From: Microcella daejeonensis | GTDB lineage: Bacteria; Actinomycetota; Actinomycetes; Actinomycetales; Microbacteriaceae | Reading direction: 5' to 3' | NCBI RefSeq assembly: GCF_026625045.1 | Contig: NZ_CP113089.1 | Span: 62,001-126,000, forward strand | Length of the DNA: 64,000 nt | Shown: positions 53,777 to 62,199 of the stretch, in pieces | How the letters are laid out: the number at the start of each line of letters is the position of its first letter | Position numbering within the stretch: position 1 is the stretch's first letter | The notes under the pieces: generated by a model | What the model saw: the letters and a program-made list of their open reading frames with translations, nothing else | What the model was told of the DNA's origin: nothing | Databases searched by the model: none | Program-made: the position numbers and the translations under genes

Positions 53777-54046
53777 CTAGCGGCGCAGGCCCAGACGCTC
53801 GATCAGCGAGCGGTAGCGCGCGATGTCGATGTTCTGGAGGTACCCCAGAAGACGACGGCGCTGACCCACGAGCAGCAGGAGGCCACGACGCGAGTGGTGG
53901 TCGTGCTTGTGCTCCTTGAGGTGCTCGGTGAGGTCCTTGATGCGCTGCGTCAGCATCGCCACCTGGACCTCGGGGGATCCCGTGTCACCGGGGTGGGTCG
54001 CGTACTCGTCGATGATCGCCTTCTTGACGTCTGCTTCCAGTGCCAT
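53777..54046 (-). CDS. rpsO: 30S ribosomal protein S15
   Basis: S15 binds helix 20-22 of 16S rRNA in the 30S subunit. The 89-residue protein starts [18 protein letters not shown] and contains [53 protein letters not shown], all family-conserved, and ends [11 protein letters not shown]. The ATG has AGAGGGGA upstream. It lies in the usual position upstream of pnp on the same strand, but about 7 kb of other genes now lie between. Confidence 0.98.
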   Translation of the reverse strand: MALEADVKKAIIDEYATHPGDTGSPEVQVAMLTQRIKDLTEHLKEHKHDHHSRRGLLLLVGQRRRLLGYLQNIDIARYRSLIERLGLRR

Positions 54047-54236
54047 AGGTGATCCCCTCTCTGCTCGTTGCGCGGCGCCGGCTCCAGGGGTGGAGCGGCT
54101 CTCTTGATCCGCGGCCGTTGGACGGCAACCTTCAGATACTACCAGCCGGTGCGCGGTCGCCGCGCTCTGCTCCGATCCGCTCATGCCAGGATCATCACGG
54201 GCGCGCCGTTCGCCCCCTTCCATGAGAGGCCCCGGG

Positions 54237-55415
54237 ATGCTGCTGCCGCTGATCCTCGACGTGCTCCTGCTGCTCGCCATCGTCGCCGCCGTCGCCCGGG
54301 GCGCGAGCCGGGGGCTGATCTCGACCGCCGGCTCCACCCTCGGCGCCATCGCCGGAGCGATCATCGCGTTCCTCCTCCTCCCCCTCATCACCGAGTGGGT
54401 GCCGCTGCCCGAGTGGCGCACGCCCGCCGTCTTCCTCGTGCTCGCGCTCCTCATCGGCGGCGGCCTGACCGTCGGCGAGCGGCTCGGCACCGCCGGCCGC
54501 CGCTCGGTGCCGAAGCGCGCGCGCCCGCTCGACCGGCTCGGCGGCGCCCTCGCCGGCGGCGTCGTGGCGCTGCTCGTCATGAGCCTGCTCGGCTCGACGG
54601 TGACGGCGCTCGGCATTCCGCTCGCCTCGCCGACGACGGCGAGCTCGACGGTGCTGCGCACGATCGACCGCTTCACGCCCGTTCCCGTCGCACGCGCGCT
54701 CGGGCAGGTGCGCGGTCTCGTGGTGGCGGAGGGCATCCCGCGCATCGCCGACGCCTTCGGCGCCACCGCCCCTCCCCCGCCGCCCACGGTCGACGCGGCG
54801 ACGCCCGCCCTGCAGGCCGCGGCGACCCGCGTCGGCCGGATCACCGGAGCCGCGTACGCCTGCGGGCAGGTGCAGTCGGGCACGGCCTTCGTGATCGGCG
54901 AGGACCGCCTGCTGACGAACGCGCACGTCGTGCAGGGCGTCACCGAGCCGACCGTGGAGCTGCCCGGCCTCGGCGGCCGCGCCGGGCGCGTCGTGTACTT
55001 CGACGCGCAGCAGGACGTCGCCGTGATCGCCGTCGACGGGCTCGGCATCGAGCCGCTGGCCCTCACCGCGACCCAGCCCGCCGGCACCGTCGGCGCGGTG
55101 CAGGGCTACCCCTACGGCGGGCCCTTCGTGAGCGGCGGCGCCGAGGTCGTCGACGCGGGCGTCATCCTCGCCGACGACATCACCGGCAGCTCGCGCGCCC
55201 CGCGCGAGACCTACACGCTCGCCGCCGATGTGAACCCCGGCAACTCGGGCGGCCCGGTGCTGACCCTCGACGGCGCCGTCATGGGCATGGTCTTCGCCCG
55301 CAGCGAGAGCACCGACGACGTCGGCTACGCGCACACGATGGCCGAGCTCGACCCCGTGATCGCGAGCTCGGGCGAGCTGAGCGCCCCCGTCGCGACGGGG
55401 AACTGCCAGGGCTGA
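54237..55415 (+). CDS. MarP-like membrane serine protease (CvpA and trypsin domains)
   Basis: The 392-residue protein has four N-terminal membrane helices of the CvpA/colicin V type (residues ~1-140, e.g. [18 protein letters not shown]) and an extracytoplasmic trypsin domain with the catalytic His in [10 protein letters not shown], Asp in [12 protein letters not shown] and Ser in [11 protein letters not shown]. It matches Mycobacterium MarP (Rv3671c), needed for survival in acid and oxidative stress. The ATG at 54237 has GAGAGG seven bases upstream; earlier ATGs at 54183 and 54222 are less good. Convergent gene follows at 10 bp. Confidence 0.92.
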   Translation: MLLPLILDVLLLLAIVAAVARGASRGLISTAGSTLGAIAGAIIAFLLLPLITEWVPLPEWRTPAVFLVLALLIGGGLTVGERLGTAGRRSVPKRARPLDRLGGALAGGVVALLVMSLLGSTVTALGIPLASPTTASSTVLRTIDRFTPVPVARALGQVRGLVVAEGIPRIADAFGATAPPPPPTVDAATPALQAAATRVGRITGAAYACGQVQSGTAFVIGEDRLLTNAHVVQGVTEPTVELPGLGGRAGRVVYFDAQQDVAVIAVDGLGIEPLALTATQPAGTVGAVQGYPYGGPFVSGGAEVVDAGVILADDITGSSRAPRETYTLAADVNPGNSGGPVLTLDGAVMGMVFARSESTDDVGYAHTMAELDPVIASSGELSAPVATGNCQG

Positions 55416-55425
55416 GCGCGCGCGG

Positions 55426-56361
55426 CTAGCGCCCGGCGGTCAGCACGACCTTGCCGCGCACGTGCCCGGTCTCGAGGCGCTCGAAGGCCGCGCGGGCCTC
55501 GGCGAGCGGGAACTCCGCGGCGATCGGGATGCGCAGGATGCCGTCGGCGACGAGGCCGGCCAGGGCATCCAGCGTCGACGGCCTGACCGCGCCGCGCCCG
55601 ACCGCGCGGATTCCGAACGGGGTCGGATCGGTCGCGTTGGTGTTGATGCGCTCGGCGGGCACGCCCCACTCGAGCGCCGCGCGGATGGTGTCGGGGCCGT
55701 GCAGGTCGAAGACGGCGGTGACGGGATGCTCGCGCAGCGCCCGCAGGCGCTCGAGCAGTCCCTCGCCGTACAGCACGGGCTCGACGCCGATCGAGCGCAG
55801 CCAGTCGTGGTTGCCCTCCCCCGCCGTACCGATCACCTCGATACCGCGCGCGACGGCGAGCTGGCAGAGGATGCCGCCCACCCCGCCTGCGGCGGCGCTG
55901 ACGAGGATGCTGTCGCCGGAGCGCAGGTGCTGCGAGTCCAGGGCATCCCACGCCGTCTGGCCGGCGAGCGCGAGTCCGCCCGCGACCGGCAGCGGCACGC
56001 CGTCGGGCACGCGGGCGATGACGTCGGCGCAGACGAGCACGAGCTCGCTGAAGGCGCCCTGCGGGATGGAGCCGAAGACGCGGTCGCCGATGGCGAAATC
56101 CTCGACGGCCTCGCCGACGGCGTCGATCACCCCCGCGAACTCGCGACCGGCCGTGATCGGCAGCGGGAAGGAGTACCGCGAGGCGCCGCGGCGGATCTTG
56201 TAGTCGACGGGGTTGAGCCCGGCGGCGCGCAGGCGCACGCGCACCTGCTCGGGGGCGGGTCGGCCCACCTCGCGCTCGACGACCTGCAGCACCTCGGGCC
56301 CGCCGAAGGCCTCGTAGACGATGGCGGCGGCGCGCTCGGGCGCGACGGCAGCGGCGCTCAT
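55426..56361 (-). CDS. Zinc-type alcohol dehydrogenase-like NADP oxidoreductase
   Basis: The 311-residue protein is a medium-chain dehydrogenase/reductase of the quinone oxidoreductase group. It has the GroES-like N-terminal domain (VRVRLRAAGLNPVDYKIRRG; GREFAGVIDAVG) and the Rossmann motif SAAAGGVGGILCQLAVARG. Zinc-ligand cysteines are missing, so it is zinc-free, probably reducing quinones or enones with NADPH. It overlaps the small membrane protein gene upstream by four bases and is convergent with the protease gene. Confidence 0.93.
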   Translation of the reverse strand: MSAAAVAPERAAAIVYEAFGGPEVLQVVEREVGRPAPEQVRVRLRAAGLNPVDYKIRRGASRYSFPLPITAGREFAGVIDAVGEAVEDFAIGDRVFGSIPQGAFSELVLVCADVIARVPDGVPLPVAGGLALAGQTAWDALDSQHLRSGDSILVSAAAGGVGGILCQLAVARGIEVIGTAGEGNHDWLRSIGVEPVLYGEGLLERLRALREHPVTAVFDLHGPDTIRAALEWGVPAERINTNATDPTPFGIRAVGRGAVRPSTLDALAGLVADGILRIPIAAEFPLAEARAAFERLETGHVRGKVVLTAGR

Positions 56362-56543
56362 GAGGAGCGGCGGCGGCGCAGGGCGCCCCAGGCCAGCCCG
56401 ACCAGGACGACGGCGAGCACGAGCGCGAGCGCGAGCTTGACGAGGAGGAACACCGCCTCCAGCACGAGCTCAATCACCGCCCAGGCGATGAGGAAGGCGA
56501 TGACGCCCAGAACGATCAGAAGGATTCGGGCGCCCCAGCTCAT
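56358..56543 (-). CDS. Small membrane protein
   Basis: The 61-residue product is almost wholly hydrophobic: WGARILLIVLGVIAFLIAWAVIELVLE and FLLVKLALALVLAVVLVGLAWGAL form two helices, with a basic tail RRRRSS. It overlaps the oxidoreductase gene by four bases and probably is translated with it. Function unknown; conserved in related genera as a short membrane protein, by my recollection only. Confidence 0.72.
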   Translation of the reverse strand: MSWGARILLIVLGVIAFLIAWAVIELVLEAVFLLVKLALALVLAVVLVGLAWGALRRRRSS

Positions 56544-56690
56544 GCCCCCAGGCTGTCACAGGGCGGGGCGCCGCGCACCCGGCGTGCGCGCATCGGGACC
56601 TTCGGCTCTGTCGGGGGACGGTCGTGGAGCGGTGCACTGGCCCTGCGGGACGACGCACCGCGACCCGGCCGAGACGACGAGGATCCCCGC

Positions 56691-57140
56691 ATGGCGAGCA
56701 CCCAGGATGCGCACCGCGCCGACCCCCGCACGGGCGCGCTCGACGCGGTCGAGTGCTGGCGGCTGCTGCGCGGCGCCGGACGCGGGCGCATCGCCGTCGC
56801 CGCGGGCGGCAGCATCGACATCGTCCCCGTCGACTTCACCGTCGACGGCGCGGCGCTCGCGTTCCCGACCGCGCCGGGCGCCGCACCCCTGCAGCTCGCC
56901 CTCGACGACCGCATCGCGCTCGAGACCGACGGCGATGACGCCCTCGGGCACTGGAGCGTCGTCGCCGTCGGCCGTGCGACCCCGCTCGAGCGCCGCAGCG
57001 ACATCGAGCGGGTGGAACGGCTCCCCCTCGCCCCGTGGCCCCCCGCGCTGCCGCGCCGCTGGATGCGCATCGCGGTCGACCAGGTGCGCGGGCGGCGCGC
57101 GCCCGGCGTCGCCGGAACGGCACCCGCTGCTGAGGGCTAG
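56691..57140 (+). CDS. Pyridoxamine 5'-phosphate oxidase-related flavoprotein
   Basis: The 149-residue protein has the split-barrel PNPOx-like fold (VECWRLLRGAGRGRIAVAAGGSIDIVPVDFTVDGAALAFPTAP; SVVAVGRATPLERRSDIERVERLPLAPWPPALPRRWMRIAVDQVRGRRAPGV). Related proteins bind FMN, F420 or biliverdin; it is not the true PdxH, given the short length. It is divergent from the small membrane protein. Function unknown. Confidence 0.87.
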   Translation: MASTQDAHRADPRTGALDAVECWRLLRGAGRGRIAVAAGGSIDIVPVDFTVDGAALAFPTAPGAAPLQLALDDRIALETDGDDALGHWSVVAVGRATPLERRSDIERVERLPLAPWPPALPRRWMRIAVDQVRGRRAPGVAGTAPAAEG

Positions 57141-57251
57141 CGTCGCCGTCGAGGCCGCTCGCGCGCGTCCATGTCGGGGCCGCCGCGGACCCGCGGCGAT
57201 CGTTCCCGTCGCCTGACCGAGCACCCCCGCCCGGGGCGGCAGACTGGAGGC

Positions 57252-57800
57252 ATGACCGACGCTCCCTCCGCCCCCACCCGCACCGCGCGACCGGCCCTGC
57301 TCCTCAGCGGCCTCGCCGCCGTCGCCCTCGGTCTCGCCGCGCTCGTCTGGCCGGAGCGCTCGCTGCTCGTCATCGGCGTGCTGTTCGGCGTCTTCCTCAT
57401 CCTGACCGGCGCGCTGCGGCTCGTCACCGCTCTGCGCACCCCGCTGCCGGGGGTGCTGCGCGGCTTCGTCGCCGTGCTCGGCGCCCTCGTGCTCGCCGCG
57501 GGCGTGCTCACGCTCGTGAACCCCTTCGACGGGCTCGAGGTGCTCGCCTACGTGATCGGCATCGCCTGGATCGCCGACGGCGTCGCGGGACTCTTCGGGG
57601 GGATGCCCGATGCCGACCTCGTGCCCCGCGGCCTGGCCGTGGCGAGCTGCGCCGTGTCGATCCTCGGCGGCATCGCCATCCTGCTGCTGCCCGGCATCGC
57701 GATCGCCGGCTTCCTGCTGCTCGGTGCGATCCTGCTGCTGCTCAGCGGCGTGCTGCTCGTGCTCGTCTGGGTGCTGATGCGTCGGAGGGCGCGCGCCTGA
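57252..57800 (+). CDS. HdeD-family (DUF308) membrane protein
   Basis: The 182-residue protein has six predicted helices (LLSGLAAVALGLAALVWP; LLVIGVLFGVFLILTGALRLVTAL; GFVAVLGALVLAAGVLTLV; VLAYVIGIAWIADGVAGLFGG; VASCAVSILGGIAILLLPGIAIAG; FLLLGAILLLLSGVLLVLVWV). That pairwise repeat is typical of HdeD/DUF308. E. coli HdeD is linked to acid resistance; the role here is unknown. The ATG at 57252 has GGAGGC upstream. Confidence 0.87.
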   Translation: MTDAPSAPTRTARPALLLSGLAAVALGLAALVWPERSLLVIGVLFGVFLILTGALRLVTALRTPLPGVLRGFVAVLGALVLAAGVLTLVNPFDGLEVLAYVIGIAWIADGVAGLFGGMPDADLVPRGLAVASCAVSILGGIAILLLPGIAIAGFLLLGAILLLLSGVLLVLVWVLMRRRARA

Positions 57801-57850
57801 CCGTCATCGCGCGCCGCGGCTGAGGGGCGCGCGCCTCGTCGCGTCCGTGC

Positions 57851-58639
57851 TCAGACGTCGAGCGTGCCGCGCACGACCGAGTCGCCCGAGTGCGCGGGGT
57901 CGCCGTCGAGCGGCTCCTCGCTGATGTCGACGATCGGGTAGTCGGCGAGATCCACCCCCGCGGGGATGACGAACTCGTCCGAGGAGCCCTCCAGGTACCC
58001 GAGGCTGATGAGTCCGTCGACCTCGGGGGTGAGCAGCCAGACCTCGCGCAGGCCCGCGCCGGCGGGGGCATCCACCGAGATGGTGACGACGCGCTCGTCA
58101 TCGCGCTCGAGCACGAGGGCGGAGCCCGTGGCACCCGTCCAGGCGGGCAGGGCGTCGAGCGAGGCCGAGGCGACCGTGACGGCGGGATCGACCGGCGCAG
58201 CGGCGCCCCACCAGAGGATTCCGCCCGCGACGAGCGCGGCGGCGGCCGCGGAGGCGGCAACGGGGACGACGACCGAGCGGATCGGGCGACGACGGCGGCG
58301 GGCCTCGTCGAGGGAGGCGACGGGCGCGATCGCGCGGGAGTCATCGCCGGTGTCGCCGCGCGATGACGGGGCGGCGGCCACGGCGGCAGCCTCGACGGGC
58401 GGTCGGATGCCCGGGGCGAGCCCCAGCTCACGGTGGATCGCCGACCACACCGCGCCACTGGGGGCGCTCAGCGCGCCCTCGCCGACGGTGGAGCGCGCCA
58501 CGGAGACGGTCTGGCGCAGGGCGTCGAGCTCGCTGCGGCACTCGGCGCAGGCCGAGAGGTGCGAGGTCTGCCGCGCGTCGGATGCGGGCGCCTCGCCGAT
58601 CGCGATGAGCGCGAGGGTCTCGGGATCACAGTGCTCCAT
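57851..58639 (-). CDS. RskA-like anti-sigma factor
   Basis: The 262-residue protein has an N-terminal zinc-binding anti-sigma domain (His27, Cys31 and Cys34 in SHLSACAEC, the HxxxCxxC motif), one membrane segment at about 140-160 (VVVPVAASAAAAALVAGGILWW), and an extracytoplasmic RskA domain (VSASLDALPAWTGATGSALVLERDDERVVTISVDAPAGAGLREVWLL). It should hold the sigma factor encoded by the overlapping gene until released by regulated proteolysis. Overlaps that gene by 14 bases. Confidence 0.93.
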   Translation of the reverse strand: MEHCDPETLALIAIGEAPASDARQTSHLSACAECRSELDALRQTVSVARSTVGEGALSAPSGAVWSAIHRELGLAPGIRPPVEAAAVAAAPSSRGDTGDDSRAIAPVASLDEARRRRRPIRSVVVPVAASAAAAALVAGGILWWGAAAPVDPAVTVASASLDALPAWTGATGSALVLERDDERVVTISVDAPAGAGLREVWLLTPEVDGLISLGYLEGSSDEFVIPAGVDLADYPIVDISEEPLDGDPAHSGDSVVRGTLDV

Positions 58640-59186
58640 GGTTCACCTCCAGTCGTTCGCGGAGCCGCGTCAAGCTGCGGCGGATATGGGACTTGACGGT
58701 GCCGACCGGCATGTCGAGCCGCTCGGCGATCTGCGTGTGGGTCAGGTCGTCGAAGAAGGCCAGCTGCACCACCTGCCGGGGCACGGCATCGAGCTTGGCC
58801 ATCTCGTCGGCGATGACGAGCCGCTCCGCGAGCACGGACTCGTGCCCGGGCACGGCCTCGTCGGCCGCGTGAATCGCGGAGTTCTGCATGATGGCCCGGT
58901 CGCGGGCCCGAGCGGCGTGAGCGTCGGCGGTGACGTTGCGGGTGATGCCGACGAGCCAGGCCGAGAGGGATGCCCGCTCGGCGTCGTACCGGTGCCGGCT
59001 CTGCCACGCCGAGACGAAGACCCGCTGCGTCGCATCCTCCGCATCGGTGACGTCGCCGAGCGACCGCAGGGCGAGGGAGTAGACGAGCGACGACCATCGG
59101 CCGTAGATCTCGGCGAGCGCCCGCTCGTCGCCGGCGACGAATCGCTGGGCGACACGAGTCGCGTCGTCGTCGATCACTGAGGTCAC
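58626..59186 (-). CDS. ECF sigma factor, SigK-like
   Basis: The 186-residue protein has sigma region 2 (ALAEIYGRWSSLVYSLALRSLGDVTDAEDATQRVFVSAWQSRHRYDAERASLSAWLVGITRN) and region 4 (AVPRQVVQLAFFDDLTHTQIAERLDMPVGTVKSHIRRSLTRLRERL) joined by a linker. The GTG at 59186 is preferred: an ATG at 59267, overlapping the sortase stop by four bases and with GGAG upstream, would add 27 residues whose third-codon-position GC is clearly lower than nearby genes, suggesting non-coding DNA. Directs genes such as the DUF4397-sortase pair, by analogy to SigK. Confidence 0.93.
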   Translation of the reverse strand: MTSVIDDDATRVAQRFVAGDERALAEIYGRWSSLVYSLALRSLGDVTDAEDATQRVFVSAWQSRHRYDAERASLSAWLVGITRNVTADAHAARARDRAIMQNSAIHAADEAVPGHESVLAERLVIADEMAKLDAVPRQVVQLAFFDDLTHTQIAERLDMPVGTVKSHIRRSLTRLRERLEVNHGAL

Positions 59187-59263
59187 GGCGCGGTCGCCTC
59201 CACGGTCAGCCGACCGGCGACGATCACCGGCGATTGCTCGCGTCATCGTAACGGTCGTGGCCG

Positions 59264-59905
59264 TCATGCGATCTTCTCCGCCGTCACGATGTAGTTGTCG
59301 GTGTAGCTGCGGGCGGCCCGGTCGAAGGCCCCTCCGCAGGTGATGAGCACCAGGTGCGGCGCCCCGGCCTGCGTGAAGACCCGATCCAGCGGCACCTCCG
59401 ACTTCACGATGCGCTCGACGCTCGTCACGCGGTACACGTGCGTCGTGCCGGCCGCGTCCACCACCGTGGCCTCCGCCCCCACCTGCGCCTCGCGCAGACG
59501 GGCGAAGGGGCCGATGCCCTGCACGGGGTCGTCGACGTGCGCGGCGATCACCGTGGAGCCGGACTCGCTCGCGGGACCGGCGCCGAACTCGTACCAGCCG
59601 GCGACGTCGATGTCCTCGGGGATGGACATGTACCCGTCGGGCTCGACGCCCTCGGGCGACACCGGCACCTCGATGCCGAGCGAGGGGACGCTCAGCCGAC
59701 CGGGGGCGACGGTCGCGACCGTCTGCTGCTGGGCGGGATCTCCCGGCCCGGTCTGCGCCTCGATCGGGAAGGGCTCGGCCGGGGCGGCGGGCGGGGGCGT
59801 GCTCGGCGCCGCCGCCGGAGGGGCGGGCGGCGCCGAGCACGACGCGAGGAGGAGGACTCCTGCCGTCGCCAGGGCGAGCTGAGCGGGAATCCTCCTCCTC
59901 GTCAT
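59264..59905 (-). CDS. Class F-type sortase with lipoprotein signal
   Basis: The 213-residue protein has a lipobox (VLLLASC; Cys at about 23) instead of the usual membrane anchor, a long Pro-rich linker (25-45) and a sortase domain with His123 in IAAHVDD, catalytic Cys190 in LVLITCGGAFD and Arg199 in RAARSYTDN. It would attach proteins to peptidoglycan or pilus-like structures. Being a lipoprotein is unusual; the signal could also be read as a normal anchor. It lies 17 bp after a DUF4397 gene, its probable substrate or partner. Confidence 0.9.
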   Translation of the reverse strand: MTRRRIPAQLALATAGVLLLASCSAPPAPPAAAPSTPPPAAPAEPFPIEAQTGPGDPAQQQTVATVAPGRLSVPSLGIEVPVSPEGVEPDGYMSIPEDIDVAGWYEFGAGPASESGSTVIAAHVDDPVQGIGPFARLREAQVGAEATVVDAAGTTHVYRVTSVERIVKSEVPLDRVFTQAGAPHLVLITCGGAFDRAARSYTDNYIVTAEKIA

Positions 59906-59922
59906 TGCTGTCGTCCTGCCGT

Positions 59923-60774
59923 TCAGCGCTTCGCGGAAGCGGTCTGGCGACGGACCACGATGCCGACCGCGGCGAGCGCGGCGAGCATCAGGGCGACGGC
60001 CGCACCGATGATGCCGGCGTTGCCGCCCTCGGCGACGAGACCGGCGGAACCGGCGGGAACGCCCTCAGGAGCGGCACCGAGGCCGTCGATGGTGATCACG
60101 GCGAACTCGAGGGTGTCGCCGTCGAGGCTGCCGATCGCGTGGACCAGCGTGTTGGTACCGGCGGCGAGCGGCAGGGCGGCCGGGCCGATCAGCGGGTCGG
60201 TGGAGCCTGCCGCGGCGACGGCGGCCTGGATCTCACCGGCGGGCAGGTCGATGTCGCCCGCGTTCGGGTTGGTGACGCCGGCGAACGCCTCGACGGCGGT
60301 GCCGTTGGCGAGCACGTCGACGGCGGGCGCCGCGGCGGTGTGACGCACCGTGAGGCGGGCCTCGCCGGCGGCGATCGCGCTGATGTCGTTCTCGAACGCG
60401 GTGATGTCGGGGTCGCCGGCCTCGGTCGCGTGCGCGACGACCGTGTAGCTGCCGCCGGCGACGAGCGCGGCGTCGATCTCCAGGGCGGGCGTTCCGGTGC
60501 CGTCAGCGGCGTCGGCGGGGAAGACGTCGATGTTGTAGTCGCCGGCCGGGAGCGCGAGGGGCTCGGCGGTGACGGTTCCGAAGTCGATGTCCTGAAGGCC
60601 GGCGACGGGCTCGCCGTTGGCGTAGATGTCGACAGGGAACGTGCCGGCCTCGGCGGCGAAGCCGTGGACGACGTACAGGTCGGCGGTGCCGGCGGTGGCG
60701 GCGGTCGCCGGGGCGGCGACGCCCACGGTGGCGAGAGCGGCGACGCCGACCCCCGCGAGAATACGGTTGCGCAT
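59923..60774 (-). CDS. DUF4397 secreted surface protein
   Basis: The 283-residue protein has a signal peptide (about 1-26, GVGVAALATVGVAAPATA), two DUF4397 repeats (ADLYVVHGFAAEAGTFPVDIYANGEPVAGL; ARLTVRHTAAAPAVDVLANGTAVEAF), and a C-terminal anchor (GNAGIIGAAVALMLAALAAVGIVVRRQTASAKR). The anchor has no clear LPXTG or LAXTG motif, only GLVAEGGN before the helix. It is the first gene of the operon with a sortase, sigma and anti-sigma factor. Presumably on the cell surface; ligand unknown. Confidence 0.9.
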   Translation of the reverse strand: MRNRILAGVGVAALATVGVAAPATAATAGTADLYVVHGFAAEAGTFPVDIYANGEPVAGLQDIDFGTVTAEPLALPAGDYNIDVFPADAADGTGTPALEIDAALVAGGSYTVVAHATEAGDPDITAFENDISAIAAGEARLTVRHTAAAPAVDVLANGTAVEAFAGVTNPNAGDIDLPAGEIQAAVAAAGSTDPLIGPAALPLAAGTNTLVHAIGSLDGDTLEFAVITIDGLGAAPEGVPAGSAGLVAEGGNAGIIGAAVALMLAALAAVGIVVRRQTASAKR

Positions 60775-60930
60775 GGTTCCTCCTAGTAGACGCCCGTCCG
60801 GCCGGTGCCGGAGGGGGTTCGTGCGGAATGCCTTACATGGATCACTTCCGCGTGGAGGCCGCGTTTGGATGCGCTGGAACCTGGCAGAACCCTGGGAGCG
60901 CGTCGACCGCGGGTCGAGAGACGGGATGCC

Positions 60931-61632
60931 TCAGCCGAGCGCGGCGGTGAGCGTCGTCAGCGTGACGATAAGGCCGATGAGCCACAGCACGAGGTTCATC
61001 GCGCCGATCACGAGCCCCGCGACCGCGAGGCCGCGACCGCGGGTGATGCCGTTCGCCGTCTCGCGCAGGCCGCGGCCGGCGGCGATCGCGCACACGGTGA
61101 GCAGCGCGGCGTTGATGACGAAGACGAGGGCGAGCGCGACGAACACCGGCGTCCATGCTCCGCTCGTGACCCCCGCCGCGGACTGGGCGGCCGCCTGCTC
61201 GGTCAGGTCGGCGGCGACCACGTTGCCGACGAGGGAGACCAGCAGCGGAGCGAGTCCCGTGGCGAAGGCCGCGGTGGCGGCATGGCTGCGCGCCGCGGGC
61301 GCCGCCCAGCGGCGACCCTTGGGCATCGGCGGCACCGCGGGGGCGATGGTGAGCACGGCCCCCGTCGACTCCTCCGCGCCGGAGGCGGAGGGGATCGCGT
61401 CCTCGGCGCGGGGCCTGTCGCCGACCGGCGGTGGTCCGATCACCAGGCGGGAGGGATCGGGAGCGGGCGCCTCCGCGACGGCGGGGACCTGGGTCTCGGT
61501 CTCGGCGGGCGCCTCCGCGACCGCGGGGACCTCTGCGACGGCGGGCGCCTCCGCGACGGCGGGCGCCCCGCACCGGGTGCAGAACCGCGCGCCGACGCGC
61601 ATCCCGGCATGGCAGCGGGTGCAGGTCGCCAT
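60931..61632 (-). CDS. Zinc-ribbon membrane protein (DUF4190-like)
   Basis: The 233-residue product has a zinc ribbon at its N-terminus (CTRCHAGMRVGARFCTRCG), a linker of Ala/Val/Glu/Pro repeats (AVAEAPAVAEVPAVAEAP), and a C-terminal region with three membrane segments (FATGLAPLLVSLVGNVVAA; PVFVALALVFVINAALLTVCAIA; GLAVAGLVIGAMNLVLWLIGLIVTL). The latter resembles the DUF4190 fold. Function unknown. It is separated from the DUF4397 gene by 156 bp and from a PrsW-like gene by a 567-bp gene-free region. Confidence 0.82.
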   Translation of the reverse strand: MATCTRCHAGMRVGARFCTRCGAPAVAEAPAVAEVPAVAEAPAETETQVPAVAEAPAPDPSRLVIGPPPVGDRPRAEDAIPSASGAEESTGAVLTIAPAVPPMPKGRRWAAPAARSHAATAAFATGLAPLLVSLVGNVVAADLTEQAAAQSAAGVTSGAWTPVFVALALVFVINAALLTVCAIAAGRGLRETANGITRGRGLAVAGLVIGAMNLVLWLIGLIVTLTTLTAALG

Positions 61633-61805
61633 GCCACCCGCCCTTCCGCCCGCGACCGATCCGAACGGTTCGGGGGCCTCCCTCAGGCTAGTGATCGCGG
61701 GGTCGGATGCTCTTCCCCCCGTCGTGGGGAGGGAGCGCCGCGCCGCCGCGCCGCCCGAGGGGCCTTGACGCCACCGGGAAGCGGGAGCAGGATGGGCGCA
61801 GATCA

Positions 61806-61856
61806 ACTCACCGCCCAGCTGAGCCGGAGGCATCGCCCCGCCACTGGGCGGTGAGT
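61806..61856. repeat. Perfect 13-bp inverted repeat
   Basis: The arms 61806-61818 and 61844-61856 are perfect complements around a 25-base loop, in a gene-free region. Purpose unknown. Confidence 0.8.
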
Positions 61857-62061
61857 CTGTTAAGCCCTCCGCATCCGTCCTCAGCCGAGCGTCCACGCCC
61901 GGCCTCCTCTCCCCCGTCCGGCTCTGCGCTGGAGTCCTCTCCCCCGAAGTGGGGGTGCGCTGCGGGGCCATCCGGGCCAACCGTCCGGGCCGAGGCACCG
62001 AACGTCACATGCATGGGGAATCGCACCACCCCCGGCCGGCAGGGGGACTGCCGCCCGGGAT

Positions 62062-62088
62062 CGCCTCGTCGAACGGGTCGACGAGGCG
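62062..62088 (-). terminator. Hairpin, possible terminator of the PrsW-like gene
   Basis: An 11-bp perfect stem (62062-62072 with 62078-62088) around a 5-base loop lies 112-138 bp past the stop of the PrsW-like gene, which is transcribed from right to left. Confidence 0.6.
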
Positions 62089-62199
62089 CGGAAACGCGGT
62101 GGTCCGGTCGTTGCGCTGGGGAGCTCGACGACCGGACCCGCATCCCGCATCCGCCGCCCCTCCTCGCCTGACGGCGGCCCGGGGCGGCGGAGCGGCGTA

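Larger units (their letters stand above)
61633..62199. other. 567-bp gene-free region with two inverted repeats
   Basis: No convincing gene fills this gap. It holds a 13-bp perfect inverted repeat (61806-61818 with 61844-61856, loop 25) and an 11-bp perfect inverted repeat (62062-62072 with 62078-62088, loop 5). The second is well placed as a terminator for the PrsW-like gene to its right, which is transcribed leftward. The rest looks like non-coding DNA. No tRNA or known small RNA is recognised. Confidence 0.7.

Noticed and set aside
61707..62171. Possible genes in the 61.6-62.2 kb gap
   Set aside because: Open frames on both strands lack recognisable domains, good ribosome binding sites and natural composition.
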